Positions 1 through 10,391 of a stretch of 64,000 nucleotides of DNA are shown here, piece by piece. The translations under genes were made by a program, and so were the position numbers. Source of the DNA: Saccharibacillus brassicae (GTDB lineage: Bacteria; Bacillota; Bacilli; Paenibacillales; Paenibacillaceae); NCBI RefSeq assembly GCF_006542275.1, contig NZ_CP041217.1, positions 5,396,501-5,460,500 of the forward strand, written 5' to 3'. The notes beneath the pieces were generated by a model, which was given only the letters and a program-made list of their open reading frames with translations, was not told the origin of the DNA and did not search any database. The first letter of the stretch is position 1. The number at the start of each line of letters is the position of its first letter.

Positions 1-1176
1 GCCCTGAAGCTTGCCCGGCTGCGGTACCTGCTCGGTCGGAATGATCGCGTAGTGATCCCCGACTTTGGAAGCATTTACGTAGCGTTTGTTGCCGATCAGT
101 GTCGATTTGGGTGCCGGCAGGAAAATTTTGAGTTCATTGAAGCTTTGCAGTTTATTCAAAATGTCCGGAAACTGCTTCGCTTCCTCGTCCGTCACGTACG
201 ACGAATCCGAACGCGGGTACGAAATGTAGCCGTCCAGATACAACTGCTGCAAAGCGCTCAGCGTATCCTGCGGCGAATATTTGAAAATCTGGTTGGCCGA
301 CGCCTGCAGCGACGACAGGGAAAACAGCTGCGGCGGCTGAAACTCTTTGCGCTCCGTCTCGATCGATTCGACGACGGCGTCTTTGCCTGCGCAGCGCGCC
401 CGAATCTCTTCGGCTTCTTCCGGCGTTTTCAGACGCGTCTCTTCGCCTTTGAACCAGGTGCCTTCATACTCCGCCCCGCCGATCGCGAAACGGGCTTTGA
501 CTTCCCAGAACGGTTCCGGCTTGAAGTGGGCAATCTCTTTCTCCCGGTTGACGATCAGCGCAAGGGTCGGGCTCTGCACCCGTCCCGTCGAGAACACGCC
601 CTGCACGCCGCGCCGCTGGAACAGCAGGGAGTAGACCCGGGAGCCGTTCATGCCGACAAGCCAATCCGCGCACGAGCGGCTGACCGCTTCGTAATACAGA
701 TTGCGCGTCTCGCTCTCGTCTTTGAGATTGGCAAATCCCTGCTCGACCGCGCGCGGCGTCAGCGAAGAAATCCACAGCCGCTTCATCGGCTTTTTGACTC
801 CGCTGAGCTGGATGACGATGCGGACGATATATTCGCCTTCCCGCCCGGCATCGCTCGCGATAATGATTCCGTTCACTTCCGGACGCTTGAGCAGTTCCTG
901 CAGCAGATTAAACTGCTTGGCTTTGGACGGGGTGATGCGATGTTTGAATTTGCCCGGCAAAATCGGCAGGCTGTTCAGGCTCCACCGCTTGTACGCCGGA
1001 TCGTATTCTTCCGGGGGAACAAGCTCGCAAATATGCCCGACCGCCCAACTGACATAAGCCCCGTCCGGAAAAGTCGGGCATTTCTCGATTTGGATATAGC
1101 CCTGTGTTTTTTTGTGCTTGAACGGCGCCGCCAGCTTGGCTCCCTGATCGGGTTTTTCCGCAATAATTAGCAGCAA
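1..1176 (-). CDS. topB: DNA topoisomerase III (partial, C-terminus beyond window edge)
   Basis: Type IA topoisomerase that relaxes or decatenates DNA by cutting one strand through a 5'-phosphotyrosine. The frame is open from a TTG at 1176 to the window edge, about 392 of the roughly 700 residues usual for the family. The N-terminal Toprim signature IAEKP is at residues 5-9, and the acidic SDAGREGE motif lies near residue 108. The catalytic tyrosine is Tyr320 in ISYPRSDS. The stretch VSWAVGHICEL matches the TopB pattern VTWALGHL. The TTG start is chosen because AGGAGGAG lies just upstream and the Toprim motif begins immediately after it. It is a separate transcription unit from gltD. The family call is secure; the TopB subgroup is inferred from overall similarity to Bacillus TopB. 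Confidence 0.92.
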   Translation of the reverse strand, partial: MLLIIAEKPDQGAKLAAPFKHKKTQGYIQIEKCPTFPDGAYVSWAVGHICELVPPEEYDPAYKRWSLNSLPILPGKFKHRITPSKAKQFNLLQELLKRPEVNGIIIASDAGREGEYIVRIVIQLSGVKKPMKRLWISSLTPRAVEQGFANLKDESETRNLYYEAVSRSCADWLVGMNGSRVYSLLFQRRGVQGVFSTGRVQSPTLALIVNREKEIAHFKPEPFWEVKARFAIGGAEYEGTWFKGEETRLKTPEEAEEIRARCAGKDAVVESIETERKEFQPPQLFSLSSLQASANQIFKYSPQDTLSALQQLYLDGYISYPRSDSSYVTDEEAKQFPDILNKLQSFNELKIFLPAPKSTLIGNKRYVNASKVGDHYAIIPTEQVPQPGKLQG

Positions 1177-1560
1177 ATTGATCTCCTCCTGTGGAATAAG
1201 CAAGCAAAAAGCCGAGAGCTGTCCTCCCGGCCGGCCTGGCCCCGTTTATTGCGTACGTTCGAACCGCTATCCGAATCCTCATTTTAGCATGCAGATTCGT
1301 TTTTCGCTACCGCCTTGAAAAGAGAACAAAATGGCTGAATCGTCTATAGAGTTAGGTATGTGTTAGTTAAAATAACTTGTATGCAAAAAAAGAAAATAAC
1401 GAATAGATTTTTCGCTTTATGTGTAATATAATATGACAAAAGGTTGCTGAATGACATGAAAAAGGGCCGTACCGGTGTACGACCCTTTCATTTCCCGCTA
1501 ATTGGAACAGAGTAGATCTGCTTGGTCACTCTGTCCGCGGCCGCTCCTGCTGCCAAGCGA
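1177..1560. other. Intergenic region between topB and gltD
   Basis: No gene is supported in this 384-base stretch. It contains the gltD terminator at 1460-1489 and AT-rich DNA around 1380-1445 that may carry the leftward topB promoter. No riboswitch or RNA gene was recognised. Confidence 0.6.
1456..1489 (-). terminator. Intrinsic terminator of gltD
   Basis: The arms at 1460-1472 and 1477-1489 pair (one mismatch) around a four-base loop. Read on the minus strand, the stem is followed by a run of T. It lies 70 bases downstream of the gltD stop. Confidence 0.8.
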
Positions 1561-3048
1561 TTAGACGAGAACCGTGGCTCCCATCAGGAACTTGTCCACT
1601 TCGCGAGCCGCTTCGCGGCCTTCGTTGATCGCCCAGACGACGAGGCTTTGTCCGCGGCGCATATCGCCTGCGGCAAACACTTTGTCGGAATTCGTTTTGT
1701 ATTCGCCGTATTTGGCTTTGACGTTCGTCCAGCGGTCCGTTTGCAGGCCGAGCTGATTCGCCAGCGTCTGCTCCGGTCCGTCGAAGCCGATCGCGATCAG
1801 CGCCATTTGAGCCGGGAACACTTTCTCGGTTCCTTCGATCGGTGCGTAGATTTTGCGGCCGTTTTCGTCGACGATCCGCTGAATTTGCACCGTATGCAGT
1901 TCTTTGAGATTGCCTTCGTCGTCGCCGACGAACTTCGTCGTCATGATCGAGAACTCGCGCGGATCGTCGCCGAAGATCGCTTTCGCTTCTTCCTGCGCAT
2001 AATCGAGCGTGTACACGTTCGGGAACTGCGGCCACGGGTTGGCCAGAATGTCGCGTTCCAGCGGCGCTTTGTTGTGCGTGCCGAACTGGGTAATGCTGCT
2101 GCAGCCGTGACGCAGCGAAGTCGCCACGCAGTCGGAACCGGTGTCGCCGCCGCCGATGACGATCACGTCTTTGCCCGCCGCCGAAATGTATTCGCCGTTT
2201 TCCAGATTGGAATCAAGGTAACTTTTGATCGTTCCGTTCAGGAAGTCCATCGCGTACGTCACGCCTTTGAGATGGCTGCCTTCGATGTTGAATTCACGCG
2301 GTTTCGTTGCACCGCCGCAAAGTACGACGGCGTCGAATTCGTCCGTCAGCTGCTGCGCCGGAATGTCTTTGCCGATTTCCGTCGACGTAATGAACGTGAT
2401 GCCTTCGGCCGCCAGCAGGTCGACGCGGCGCTGCACGATGTCCTTTTCGAGCTTCATGGACGGAATGCCGTACGTCAGCAGGCCGCCGATGCGGTCGGAA
2501 CGCTCGTAGACGGTCACGGAATGTCCCGCTTTGTTCAGCTGCGCCGCGCAGGCCAGGCCCGCAGGTCCCGAGCCGACAACAGCAATCTTTTTGCCGGTGC
2601 GGTGTTTGGGCGGTTCGGGCTGTACCCAACCTTCCGCAAACCCTTTTTCGATAATCGCTTCTTCGATGCTCTTGATCGTAACCGGCTGGCCGATCAAGCC
2701 GACGGTACAAGAACCTTCGCACGGAGCCGGACAGATGCGGCCGGTAAATTCCGGGAAGTTATTCGTTTTATGCAGACGGTCGAGTGCCTCTCTCCACAAT
2801 CCCCGATAGACCAGGTTGTTCCACTCCGGAATCAGGTTGTGCACCGGGCAGCCGGAAGTGCCGCCGCTCATGTTCACGCCCACGTGGCAGTACGGCGTTC
2901 CGCAGTCCATGCAGCGCGCTCCCTGCGTACGCAGTTCTTCTTCCGACATATGTTTATGGAATTCTTCCCAATCTTTGATGCGTTCAAGCGGATTGCGATC
3001 CGTTGGCAGCTGACGCTTATATTCCATAAATCCAGTAGGTGTAGACAT
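1561..3048 (-). CDS. gltD: Glutamate synthase small (beta) subunit
   Basis: NADPH-dependent subunit of glutamate synthase. It passes electrons from NADPH through FAD and iron-sulfur clusters to the large subunit, which makes glutamate from glutamine and 2-oxoglutarate. The N-terminal third has the cysteine clusters [10 protein letters not shown] and CPAPCEGSC for 4Fe-4S centres. The FAD dinucleotide fold [10 protein letters not shown] follows near residue 155, and the NADPH fold [11 protein letters not shown] near residue 300. At 495 aa it is the usual length. The large subunit gltA is not in the window, so it is either encoded elsewhere or beyond the left edge. The gene has its own terminator and stands alone. 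Confidence 0.95.
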   Translation of the reverse strand: MSTPTGFMEYKRQLPTDRNPLERIKDWEEFHKHMSEEELRTQGARCMDCGTPYCHVGVNMSGGTSGCPVHNLIPEWNNLVYRGLWREALDRLHKTNNFPEFTGRICPAPCEGSCTVGLIGQPVTIKSIEEAIIEKGFAEGWVQPEPPKHRTGKKIAVVGSGPAGLACAAQLNKAGHSVTVYERSDRIGGLLTYGIPSMKLEKDIVQRRVDLLAAEGITFITSTEIGKDIPAQQLTDEFDAVVLCGGATKPREFNIEGSHLKGVTYAMDFLNGTIKSYLDSNLENGEYISAAGKDVIVIGGGDTGSDCVATSLRHGCSSITQFGTHNKAPLERDILANPWPQFPNVYTLDYAQEEAKAIFGDDPREFSIMTTKFVGDDEGNLKELHTVQIQRIVDENGRKIYAPIEGTEKVFPAQMALIAIGFDGPEQTLANQLGLQTDRWTNVKAKYGEYKTNSDKVFAAGDMRRGQSLVVWAINEGREAAREVDKFLMGATVLV

Positions 3049-3165
3049 CGAACGTTTCCCCCATCCGCATAAGTTCTTGATTTTTGTTCTCTATTCTATC
3101 ACAAGCGATATATTTCAACCATAATATCATTTTTCGTTCGTCATTTGAAATAGATTATACGGAAA

Positions 3166-3669
3166 TTAATTTGCATTTTGTGTAGAACGTTCGTAAATCT
3201 CAAAAACGTAACGGTACGTGTTCTTCTCGTCCTGCACGCCTTCTTCCGTGTGCACGAGCGTCCAGCCCGACCAGTCTAGCTCCGGAAAATGCGTGTCCCC
3301 TGCAAAAGCTTCATGTACCCGCGTCACGCGCAGCCGATCGGCCAGCGGCAGGAACAGCTCGTACACCTGCGACCCGCCGATGATCATCACTTCTTCCCCA
3401 TCTGCGGCAGAGAGCGCTTCTTCGGCCGTATGCACAACCTGCGCCCCTTCCGCGGCATAAGAAACATCGCGCGTCAGCACGAGGTTCGGACGATCTTTGA
3501 GCGGTCTGGAACCGAACGACTCCCACGTTTTGCGTCCCATCACTACCGGCTTGCCCAGCGTTTCGCGTTTGAAATAAGCCATATCGGCCGGCAGGCGCCA
3601 CGGAAGCGTGTTATCCCGACCGATCAGCCCGTTCTCGTCCTGGGCCCAAATAAGCGTAATTGTCGGCAT
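3166..3669 (-). CDS. dfrA: Dihydrofolate reductase
   Basis: Reduces dihydrofolate to tetrahydrofolate with NADPH, regenerating the cofactor oxidised by thymidylate synthase. At 167 aa it is the usual length. The N-terminus has the pattern IWAQDENGLIGRDNTLPW, with the substrate-binding acidic residue in LPADM. VVMGRKTWESFG and IIGGSQVYELFLP are the NADPH-binding stretches. It begins 9 bases after thyA, so the two are co-transcribed, the usual functional pairing in Bacillus relatives. Confidence 0.96.
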   Translation of the reverse strand: MPTITLIWAQDENGLIGRDNTLPWRLPADMAYFKRETLGKPVVMGRKTWESFGSRPLKDRPNLVLTRDVSYAAEGAQVVHTAEEALSAADGEEVMIIGGSQVYELFLPLADRLRVTRVHEAFAGDTHFPELDWSGWTLVHTEEGVQDEKNTYRYVFEIYERSTQNAN

Positions 3670-3678
3670 AAGGCCCTC

Positions 3679-4473
3679 CTAGATCGCAATCGGCGCTTTG
3701 ATGCCCGGCTGCGGATCATAATTTTCGAACACGAAATCTTCGTAGCGGTAATCGAAAATGGAATCCGGCTTGCGCACTATGCGCAGCTGCGGCAGCTCGC
3801 CCGGTTGTCGCTGCAGCTGCGTACGGACCTGCTCGATATGGTTGGAGTAAATATGCACGTCGCCGCCCGACCAGACGAACTCGCCGACTTCAAGGCCGCA
3901 CTGCTGCGCGATCATATGGGTGAGCAGCGCATAGCTCGCAATGTTGAACGGCAGGCCGAGGAACGTATCGACGGAACGCATCGTCAGCATGCAGGAGAGC
4001 TTGCCGTCCGCCACGTAGAACTGGAACAGCAGATGGCACGGAGGAAGCTTCATATTGTCGATCTCGGCCACATTCCAGGCGCTTACGATATGGCGGCGGG
4101 AATCGGGATTGTGCTTGATCGAATGGATCACCTGCGAGATCTGGTCGATCTTCCGGCCGTCCGGCGTCTCCCAGGCGCGCCACTGCGAACCGTATACCGG
4201 TCCCAGCTCGCCGTTCTCGTCGGCCCATTCGTTCCAGATCCGCACCCCGTTTTCCTGCAAATAGCCGACGTTCGTATCGCCTTTGAGGAACCACAGCAGT
4301 TCGTGTACGATCGACTTCAGATGCAGTTTTTTCGTTGTCAGCAGCGGAAAACCTTCCGTCAGGTCGAACCGCAGCTGGCGGCCGAATACCGACACCGTGC
4401 CGGTCCCTGTCCGGTCTCCTTTTTCCGTCCCGTGATCCAAAATATCCTGCAGCAAATCCAAATATTTACGCAA
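3679..4473 (-). CDS. thyA: Thymidylate synthase
   Basis: Converts dUMP to dTMP using methylene-tetrahydrofolate. The 264-aa product has the ThyA catalytic cysteine in [10 protein letters not shown], the N-terminal [12 protein letters not shown] loop that grips phosphate, and [13 protein letters not shown]. It is ThyA class, not the flavin-dependent ThyX. It is the first gene of the thyA-dfrA operon, so production and recycling of folate are coupled. Confidence 0.97.
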   Translation of the reverse strand: MRKYLDLLQDILDHGTEKGDRTGTGTVSVFGRQLRFDLTEGFPLLTTKKLHLKSIVHELLWFLKGDTNVGYLQENGVRIWNEWADENGELGPVYGSQWRAWETPDGRKIDQISQVIHSIKHNPDSRRHIVSAWNVAEIDNMKLPPCHLLFQFYVADGKLSCMLTMRSVDTFLGLPFNIASYALLTHMIAQQCGLEVGEFVWSGGDVHIYSNHIEQVRTQLQRQPGELPQLRIVRKPDSIFDYRYEDFVFENYDPQPGIKAPIAI

Positions 4474-4788
4474 AAAAAGCCACCTCTGTTCCAGGGCATT
4501 CGTTCTCTTCTCGCGAGAAACCGCCCTTATTCGTCGTTCTTATTTTGTAAAGCCGAAAGCAAATGCTCGTTCGTCTAGTTTATCACGTCCGCCGCAAAAA
4601 AGAATAGGCCCCGCGAGGATGAAAAAACCGAATTCACCGGTAAATTTCATCTTTTTTCGACAAAGAAATTTAAGGCGCACATGAAAAAGCGGACGCCTGT
4701 AGGCGCCCGCTTTGCTTGGGCAAAATTCGGGGAGTCCGAGTAAAACGGGAATTCCGAACTTTGCTTTTATGAATTCATACTTTTGAAA
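4474..4788. other. Intergenic region between lpd and thyA
   Basis: A 315-base gap. It holds the terminator of the pyruvate dehydrogenase operon at 4684-4713 and, nearer thyA, an AT-rich stretch around 4600-4660 with a short imperfect hairpin. No open frame with a credible ribosome binding site was seen. Confidence 0.5.
4684..4713 (-). terminator. Intrinsic terminator of the pdh operon
   Basis: A twelve-base stem (4686-4697 with 4702-4713, one G-T-type mismatch) and TGTA loop. It is followed on the minus strand by a T run from 4688 to 4684. Confidence 0.85.
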
Positions 4789-6213
4789 TTAGCGTTTTTT
4801 AGGAGCGATTGCGTGGATCGGGTTACCCAAAACCAGCTCGGCCGCTTCCATCACGATTTCGCCCAGTGTCGGGTGAGCGTGGATAGTCAGGGCCAAATCT
4901 TCCAGGGTTGCGCCCATTTCGACGGCGAGACCCATTTCGGCGATCATGTTCGTCGCTTCCAGACCGACGATTTGGCTGCCCAATACGACGCCGGTGCTTT
5001 CTTCGGCTACGATTTTCACGAAGCCTTCCGGATGGTTCAGCGATACGGCACGGCCGTTGCCGCCGTAGCTGAATTTACCTGCCACGACGTTGAAGCCTTT
5101 TTCTTTGGCTTCTTTTTCGGTCAGGCCGACGCTGGAGCATTCCGGATCCGTGAAGACCACGGCAGGCATGCACTTGTAATCGACGACAGCCGGATGTCCG
5201 GCAATCGCTTCGGCAGCCACTTTACCTTCGTACGAAGCTTTATGTGCCAGCGCGAGGCCAGGCACGATATCGCCGATTGCGAAGATATGCGGAATGCTGG
5301 TACGGCCTTGTTGGTCGACTTTGATCAGGCCGCGCTCGTCGAGCTCAACGCCGATCATGTCCAGACCCAGTTCGCCGTCGGTGTTTGGACGACGTCCAAC
5401 CGTTACGAGCAGGTAGTCAGCCGTGATTTCCTGGCTTTCTCCGCCTACCGAGAATTTCACGGTTACGTCTTTGTCCGTTTGCGTTGCGCTTTCGGCTTTG
5501 GCATTCGCGTGAATCTCGATGCCGTTTTTCTTCATGGTTTTCGACACGAGGTTCGTCATGTCTTTGTCAAAACCAGGCAGAACCGTGTCCAGACCTTCGA
5601 TGATCGTCACTTTCGTGCCGAACTTCGCGTACATCTGGCCCAGCTCGGCACCGATATAGCCGCCGCCGATGACGATAAGGCTTTTCGGAATCTCAGGCAG
5701 GTTCAGCGCTTCGGTCGACGACAGGATGCGTCCGCCGAACGGGAAAGGCTTCAATTCGATCGGACGGGAACCCGTCGCGATGATGCAGTTCTTAAAACGG
5801 TAGCGCGGCGATTCGTGATCGTTGAATACGCGTGCTTCGTTTTCGTTGATGAACATGCATTCGCCGTTGAAGACTTCAACGTTGTTGCCTTTGAGCAGTC
5901 CGCTTACGCCGTTCGTCATTTTCTTGACGACGCCGTTTTTGAACTCTTGGGTTTTGGCGAAATCGACTTTAACGTCGCTTGCCGTAATGCCGAAAGCTTC
6001 GCCGTGCTGCGCGTTTTCGAAGCTGTGCGCAGCCGAGATCAGAGCTTTGGAAGGAATACAACCGCGGTTGAGGCAGACACCGCCGAGTTCGGCTTTGTCC
6101 ACGATCAGAACCTGTTGTCCCAGTTGAGCGGCGCGGATGGCGGCTACATAGCCGCCGGGTCCGGCACCGATTACCAATGTGTCAATATCCAGGGAAGCGT
6201 CTCCTACTACCAT
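4789..6213 (-). CDS. pdhD: Dihydrolipoyl dehydrogenase (E3) of pyruvate dehydrogenase
   Basis: FAD enzyme that reoxidises the dihydrolipoyl groups of the E2 core and passes electrons to NAD+. FAD fold VIGAGPGGYVAA is near residue 15, and the redox disulfide is in GGVCLNRGCIPSK. NAD fold VIGGGYIGAELG is near residue 178. The C-terminal HAHPTLGE supplies the catalytic His-Glu pair. At 474 aa it is full length. It starts 3 bases after the E2 stop, with its GGAGGT site inside the end of pdhC, so translation is probably coupled. It is the last gene of the operon. Confidence 0.96.
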   Translation of the reverse strand: MVVGDASLDIDTLVIGAGPGGYVAAIRAAQLGQQVLIVDKAELGGVCLNRGCIPSKALISAAHSFENAQHGEAFGITASDVKVDFAKTQEFKNGVVKKMTNGVSGLLKGNNVEVFNGECMFINENEARVFNDHESPRYRFKNCIIATGSRPIELKPFPFGGRILSSTEALNLPEIPKSLIVIGGGYIGAELGQMYAKFGTKVTIIEGLDTVLPGFDKDMTNLVSKTMKKNGIEIHANAKAESATQTDKDVTVKFSVGGESQEITADYLLVTVGRRPNTDGELGLDMIGVELDERGLIKVDQQGRTSIPHIFAIGDIVPGLALAHKASYEGKVAAEAIAGHPAVVDYKCMPAVVFTDPECSSVGLTEKEAKEKGFNVVAGKFSYGGNGRAVSLNHPEGFVKIVAEESTGVVLGSQIVGLEATNMIAEMGLAVEMGATLEDLALTIHAHPTLGEIVMEAAELVLGNPIHAIAPKKR

Positions 6214-6216
6214 TGT

Positions 6217-7914
6217 TTATACCTCCATTACCATCAGCTCGGGATTAGCGAGCAGGGATTTAAGATAGTTCATGCAATTTTGTGCAGTAGCGCCGTCGAT
6301 CAGACGGTGGTCGAAGCTCAGGGACAGAGCCATCATCGGAGCGGCTACGATTTCGCCGTTTCTTACGATAGCTTTTTCGCTGATGCGGCCCGTACCGAGG
6401 ATTGCCACTTCCGGATAGTTAATGATCGGCGTGAAGAACATGCCGCCTGCGGAACCGATATTCGTGATGGAGATCGTGCTGCCTCTCATCTCGTTCGGAG
6501 CAAGCTTGCCGTCGCGGCCGCGTTTGGCCAGATCGCTGATCGATTCCGCGATCTTGAACACGCTTTTGCGGTCGGCGTCTTTGACGACCGGTACGATCAG
6601 ACCGTTTTCGGTGTCTGTCGCGATGCCGATGTCATAGTGCTTTTTGTAGACGATTTCGTTGGCCGCTTCGTCGATCGAAGCGTTCAGAGCCGGGAATTCG
6701 CGTACAGCGGCAACCAGAGCCTTGACGATGAACGGCAGGTAAGTGACTTTGATGCCTTTCTTCTCGGCCAGCGGTTTCATGCGGGTACGGAAAGCGACCA
6801 GTTCGGTTACGTCGACTTCGTCCATGATCGTAACGTGCGGAGCCGTGTAAGCCGATTTGACCATCGCGTTCGAGATGGCTTTGCGGATGCCTTTGAACGG
6901 TACGCGCTCTTCGTCGGCAGCGGATGCCGATGCTGCAGGCGCGGATGCCGCTTTTGCCGGAGCTTCCGATTTTGCGGCAGCCGGAGCTTCGGTCGAAGCG
7001 GCAGCCGGAGCGGCTTCTGCTGCGGCTGGAGCTTGTCCGCCGTTTTTCTTGAAGTTCTCGACGTCTTCACGCGAGATTTTGCCGTTCTTGCCTGTGCCTT
7101 GAACCTGGCTCAGATCGACGCTTTCTTCGCGGGCGAACTTGCGTACGCTTGGCGTTGCAAGCACTTCGCGGCTCGATGCTGCTGCAGGAGCGGCAACCGG
7201 GGAAGTTGCGGTCGGAGCGTTCGCTTCGGCGGCCGGAGCCGATTCTTCGATCATTTCCGAACCTTCCGGCATTTCGCCTTCAACGGCGATGATCGCCACG
7301 ATGTCGCCAACGTGGTGAACTTCTCCGTCCGCTACGCGAACTTCGAGTACGGTGCCGTTTACCGGACAAGGTACTTCGACGACCGCTTTGTCGTTTTGCA
7401 CTTCCATGATGATGTCGTCATCGGTAACTTTGTCTCCGACTTTGATATGCATTTTGACGATTTCGCCTTCATGCAGGCCTTCGCCGAGTTCCGGGAACTT
7501 GTAGGCGAATTTGTTGCTTGCCGAACCTTGCGAAGAAGAAGCTTGCGATTCCGACGGATCGGCTGTCGCCGGCGAAGACTTCGTATCCACGCCGCCTACC
7601 GCAGCGTTGGATTCTTGAGCCGCGTCCGCTTGCGGACCCGGTGCCGTTTCTTCGTCGTTATGCGGCAGTTCGCCTTCGGCTTCGATGATCGCGATCACGT
7701 CGCCCACATGGTGAACTTCTCCGTCCGCTGCGCGAACTTCGAGTACCGTGCCGTTTACCGGGCAAGGCACTTCGACAACCGCTTTATCGTTTTGCACTTC
7801 CATGATAATGTCGTCGTCGGTGACTTTGTCTCCGGCTTTGATGTGCATTTTGACGATTTCGCCTTCGTGCAGGCCTTCGCCGAGTTCTGGGAATTTATAT
7901 TCGAATTTTGCCAC
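6217..7914 (-). CDS. pdhC: Dihydrolipoamide acetyltransferase (E2) with two lipoyl domains
   Basis: Core of the pyruvate dehydrogenase complex; transfers acetyl from lipoyl lysine to CoA. Domains in order: lipoyl domain 1 (about 1-85, lipoyl Lys44 in [10 protein letters not shown]), a Ser/Ala-rich linker, lipoyl domain 2 (about 135-220, Lys176), a second linker, a peripheral-subunit-binding domain near 255-300 ([11 protein letters not shown]), an Ala/Pro-rich linker, and the catalytic domain ending with the active-site motif DHRLIDG. The 565 aa length fits a two-lipoyl Gram-positive E2. The lipoyl domains are almost identical to each other, more so than usual. It lies between E1 beta and E3 in the operon. 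Confidence 0.96.
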   Translation of the reverse strand: MAKFEYKFPELGEGLHEGEIVKMHIKAGDKVTDDDIIMEVQNDKAVVEVPCPVNGTVLEVRAADGEVHHVGDVIAIIEAEGELPHNDEETAPGPQADAAQESNAAVGGVDTKSSPATADPSESQASSSQGSASNKFAYKFPELGEGLHEGEIVKMHIKVGDKVTDDDIIMEVQNDKAVVEVPCPVNGTVLEVRVADGEVHHVGDIVAIIAVEGEMPEGSEMIEESAPAAEANAPTATSPVAAPAAASSREVLATPSVRKFAREESVDLSQVQGTGKNGKISREDVENFKKNGGQAPAAAEAAPAAASTEAPAAAKSEAPAKAASAPAASASAADEERVPFKGIRKAISNAMVKSAYTAPHVTIMDEVDVTELVAFRTRMKPLAEKKGIKVTYLPFIVKALVAAVREFPALNASIDEAANEIVYKKHYDIGIATDTENGLIVPVVKDADRKSVFKIAESISDLAKRGRDGKLAPNEMRGSTISITNIGSAGGMFFTPIINYPEVAILGTGRISEKAIVRNGEIVAAPMMALSLSFDHRLIDGATAQNCMNYLKSLLANPELMVMEV

Positions 7915-7944
7915 GTTGCACTACCTCCTTCTGGATATTACTAA

Positions 7945-8922
7945 TTAAAATTCAAGAACTTTCTTCACGTTCGTGATGATACGCTCAGGAGTCGGCAGCC
8001 ATGCATCCTCGATTTGCGCGAAAGCGTAAACCGTATCCGGAGGAGTCACGCGCAGTACAGGAGCTTCCAGGTGAAGAATGGCTTTTTCGTTGATTTGAGC
8101 GATGACTTCAGCCGCGATGCCGGCAGATTTCTGAGCTTCCTGAACGACGATGGCACGGTTCGTTTTCTTGACCGAAGTCACGATCGTGTCGATGTCGAGC
8201 GGGTTCAGGGTGCGCAGGTCGATGACTTCGGCGTGGATGCCTTCTTTTTCCAGCTGCTCGGCAGCTTTGACGGAAGTGTGTACGCACATGCCGTAAGTCA
8301 GGATCGTTACGTCCGAACCTTCGCGAACGATGTTCGCTTTGCCCAGTTCAACCGTGTATTCGCCTTCCGGCACTTCGGAACGGAAAGCGTGGTACAGGTT
8401 CAAGTGTTCCATGAAGAAGACCGGATCGTTATCGCGGATCGCGGAGATCAGCAGGCCTTTTGCGTCGTAAGGGTTGGAAGGCACGACCACTTTGATGCCC
8501 GGGCTTTGAACGAGCAGGCCTTCAAGCGCGTCGGTGTGAAGTTCTGCCGCTTTTACGCCGCCGCCGAAAGGCGTACGGAATACGATCGGCGAGTTGTAAC
8601 GGCCGCCCGAACGGTAACGCATGCGCGCCGCTTGAACGATCATTTGGTCGAGAGCTTCGAAGATGAAGCCGACGAATTGGATTTCGGCGATCGGGCGGAA
8701 GCCCTGAACGCCCAGACCGACAGCCATGCCGCCGATCGCGGATTCGGCCAGCGGCGTATCGAATACGCGCTCCTCGCCGAATTCTTTTTGCAGCCCTTCC
8801 GTTACACGGAATACGCCGCCTACGTTACCCACGTCTTCACCGAAGATGAGCACGTTCGGGTCGCGCTTGAGTTCCACGCGCATTGCGTCGCGAATTGCTT
8901 CTTTCATGTTCATTTGTGCCAT
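7945..8922 (-). CDS. pdhB: Pyruvate dehydrogenase E1 component, beta subunit
   Basis: Pairs with PdhA in the alpha2-beta2 E1 that decarboxylates pyruvate and acetylates the lipoyl groups of E2. The 325-aa protein opens with [13 protein letters not shown] and contains [17 protein letters not shown] and the TPP-site stretch [21 protein letters not shown], shared by E1 beta and transketolase central domains. It is 30 bases upstream of pdhC and 125 bases downstream of pdhA in one operon. Confidence 0.96.
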   Translation of the reverse strand: MAQMNMKEAIRDAMRVELKRDPNVLIFGEDVGNVGGVFRVTEGLQKEFGEERVFDTPLAESAIGGMAVGLGVQGFRPIAEIQFVGFIFEALDQMIVQAARMRYRSGGRYNSPIVFRTPFGGGVKAAELHTDALEGLLVQSPGIKVVVPSNPYDAKGLLISAIRDNDPVFFMEHLNLYHAFRSEVPEGEYTVELGKANIVREGSDVTILTYGMCVHTSVKAAEQLEKEGIHAEVIDLRTLNPLDIDTIVTSVKKTNRAIVVQEAQKSAGIAAEVIAQINEKAILHLEAPVLRVTPPDTVYAFAQIEDAWLPTPERIITNVKKVLEF

Positions 8923-9047
8923 TGCTACATTTCCTCCTTAACGTTACGTTCGCTGGAATCTTGCTCTATAAAAAGTTCACACTTATATGCGCAGGTAAAA
9001 GGTTCGGCAGAGCGCCATAGGGGCCGCTCCGACCGGAACCGATTCTT

Positions 9048-10115
9048 TTACTGGAAGTCCGCTTTTTGCTCTTCCAGGTGTTTAGGGGTATGTTCGAACA
9101 TCGAATCGATCAGGCCGGAAACGGTCATTTTCTCCGTTTTCTCCGCCTTCTTGATTTGCTCGGCTACGGTTTCTTTGGCTTCCGCTCTTACGCGTTCCGT
9201 ATCGTCGGCTGTCCAAAGTCCTTTTTTCTCCAGGTATTTCGCGAAACGGGTCAACGGATCTTTTTCGCTCCATTGTCCTTCTTCTTCTTTCGTCCGGTAC
9301 TTGGAAGTATCGTCGGAAAGGGAGTGCGGCTTGAAGCGGTAAGTGACGGCTTCGATCAGCGTCGCGCCTTCACCGTTGCGACCGCGCTCGGCTGCGTCTT
9401 GAACCGATTTGATAACGGCCAGAACGTCCATGCCGTCGATTTTTACGCCTTTGATGCCGGCTGCAACCGCTTTGTGGGCGATCGACAGGGCAGCGGTTTG
9501 CTTCGCGAACGGAGTGGTGATCGCGTAGCCGTTGTTTTGCACGAAGAAGATAACAGGCAGTTTGTAGACGCCCGCGTAGTTCAGGCCTTCGTAGAAGTCG
9601 CCTTCCGACGAACCGCCGTCACCCGTGTAAGTGATCGCGACCTGCTTTTGCTTTTTGAGCTTGAAGCCCATTGCGATACCCATTGCGTGCAGGATCTGCG
9701 CGCCGATGATGATTTGCGGCATCAGAACGTTTACGCCTTCCGGAATCTGTCCGCCGTGCTGGTGACCGCGGGAGTACAGGAATGCTTGGTACAGCGGAAG
9801 TCCATGCCATACGAGCTGCGGGATGTCACGGTAGCCCGGGCAGACGAAATCTTCTTTTTCCAGAGCGAATTCGCTGCCGACCATCGTCGCTTCCTGACCG
9901 GATACCGGTGCGTAGAAACCGAGGCGGCCTTGACGGCCCAGGTTGATTGCGCGCTCGTCCCAAGTACGGGTAAATACCATGCGACGCATAACTTCTTTTA
10001 ATTGATCGTCGGTCAGAACCGGCATCAATGCTTCGTTAACAATTTCGCCATCCGGCGACAGAACGGAAAGAGCCTCGACTTCTTCCGTATACACTTCATA
10101 AGGAACCTTGCTCAT
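9048..10115 (-). CDS. pdhA: Pyruvate dehydrogenase E1 component, alpha subunit
   Basis: Thiamine-diphosphate-binding subunit of E1. The TPP motif runs from GDGGSSEGDFYEGLNYA to FFVQNN. The substrate channel region contains PGYRDIPQLVWHGL. The ATG at 10115 is preferred: GAGG lies about 8 bases upstream, and the in-frame GTG at 10124 would overlap that site. This gives 355 aa. It is the first gene of pdhABCD, behind a near-consensus promoter at 10168-10196. Confidence 0.95.
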   Translation of the reverse strand: MSKVPYEVYTEEVEALSVLSPDGEIVNEALMPVLTDDQLKEVMRRMVFTRTWDERAINLGRQGRLGFYAPVSGQEATMVGSEFALEKEDFVCPGYRDIPQLVWHGLPLYQAFLYSRGHQHGGQIPEGVNVLMPQIIIGAQILHAMGIAMGFKLKKQKQVAITYTGDGGSSEGDFYEGLNYAGVYKLPVIFFVQNNGYAITTPFAKQTAALSIAHKAVAAGIKGVKIDGMDVLAVIKSVQDAAERGRNGEGATLIEAVTYRFKPHSLSDDTSKYRTKEEEGQWSEKDPLTRFAKYLEKKGLWTADDTERVRAEAKETVAEQIKKAEKTEKMTVSGLIDSMFEHTPKHLEEQKADFQ

Positions 10116-10167
10116 TGTTTTCACCTCAATAAAAAATTTGAATATCTTGGCCCTCTGTTATATCATT

Positions 10168-10196
10168 ATTATACACCTGTTCCATAGCGGAGTCAA
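10168..10196 (-). promoter_or_regulatory. Sigma-A type promoter of the pdh operon
   Basis: On the minus strand a TTGACT (10191-10196) is separated by 17 bases from a perfect TATAAT (10168-10173). It sits about 50 bases before the pdhA start and is the best housekeeping promoter in the window. Confidence 0.85.
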
Positions 10197-10391
10197 AGAA
10201 ATTAACCATATTTATTCATTAATTTCTGTGATTGTATATATAACAGGAATACAAGATTAGTATAACAAGAAAGCTAATTCGAACGTTTCACGTCTTAGCG
10301 TCCGCACAGTCACAATCTTACCGCATTCCGGACCGCCATGTAAAGCGCATGCAAAATGCGCACCCATACCGAACCCAAGGAGCGATTTCCC

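Noticed and set aside
1522-3072. A 516-codon plus-strand open frame antisense to gltD
   Set aside because: Mirror of GltD, whose motifs are all present on the other strand.
4610-4665. Hairpin upstream of thyA, considered as a riboswitch or T-box
   Set aside because: The stem is short and AT-rich, with no conserved riboswitch core.
4783-7944. A 1053-codon plus-strand open frame antisense to pdhD and pdhC
   Set aside because: It is a codon-bias shadow of two certain genes; it has no ribosome site and no recognisable domain.
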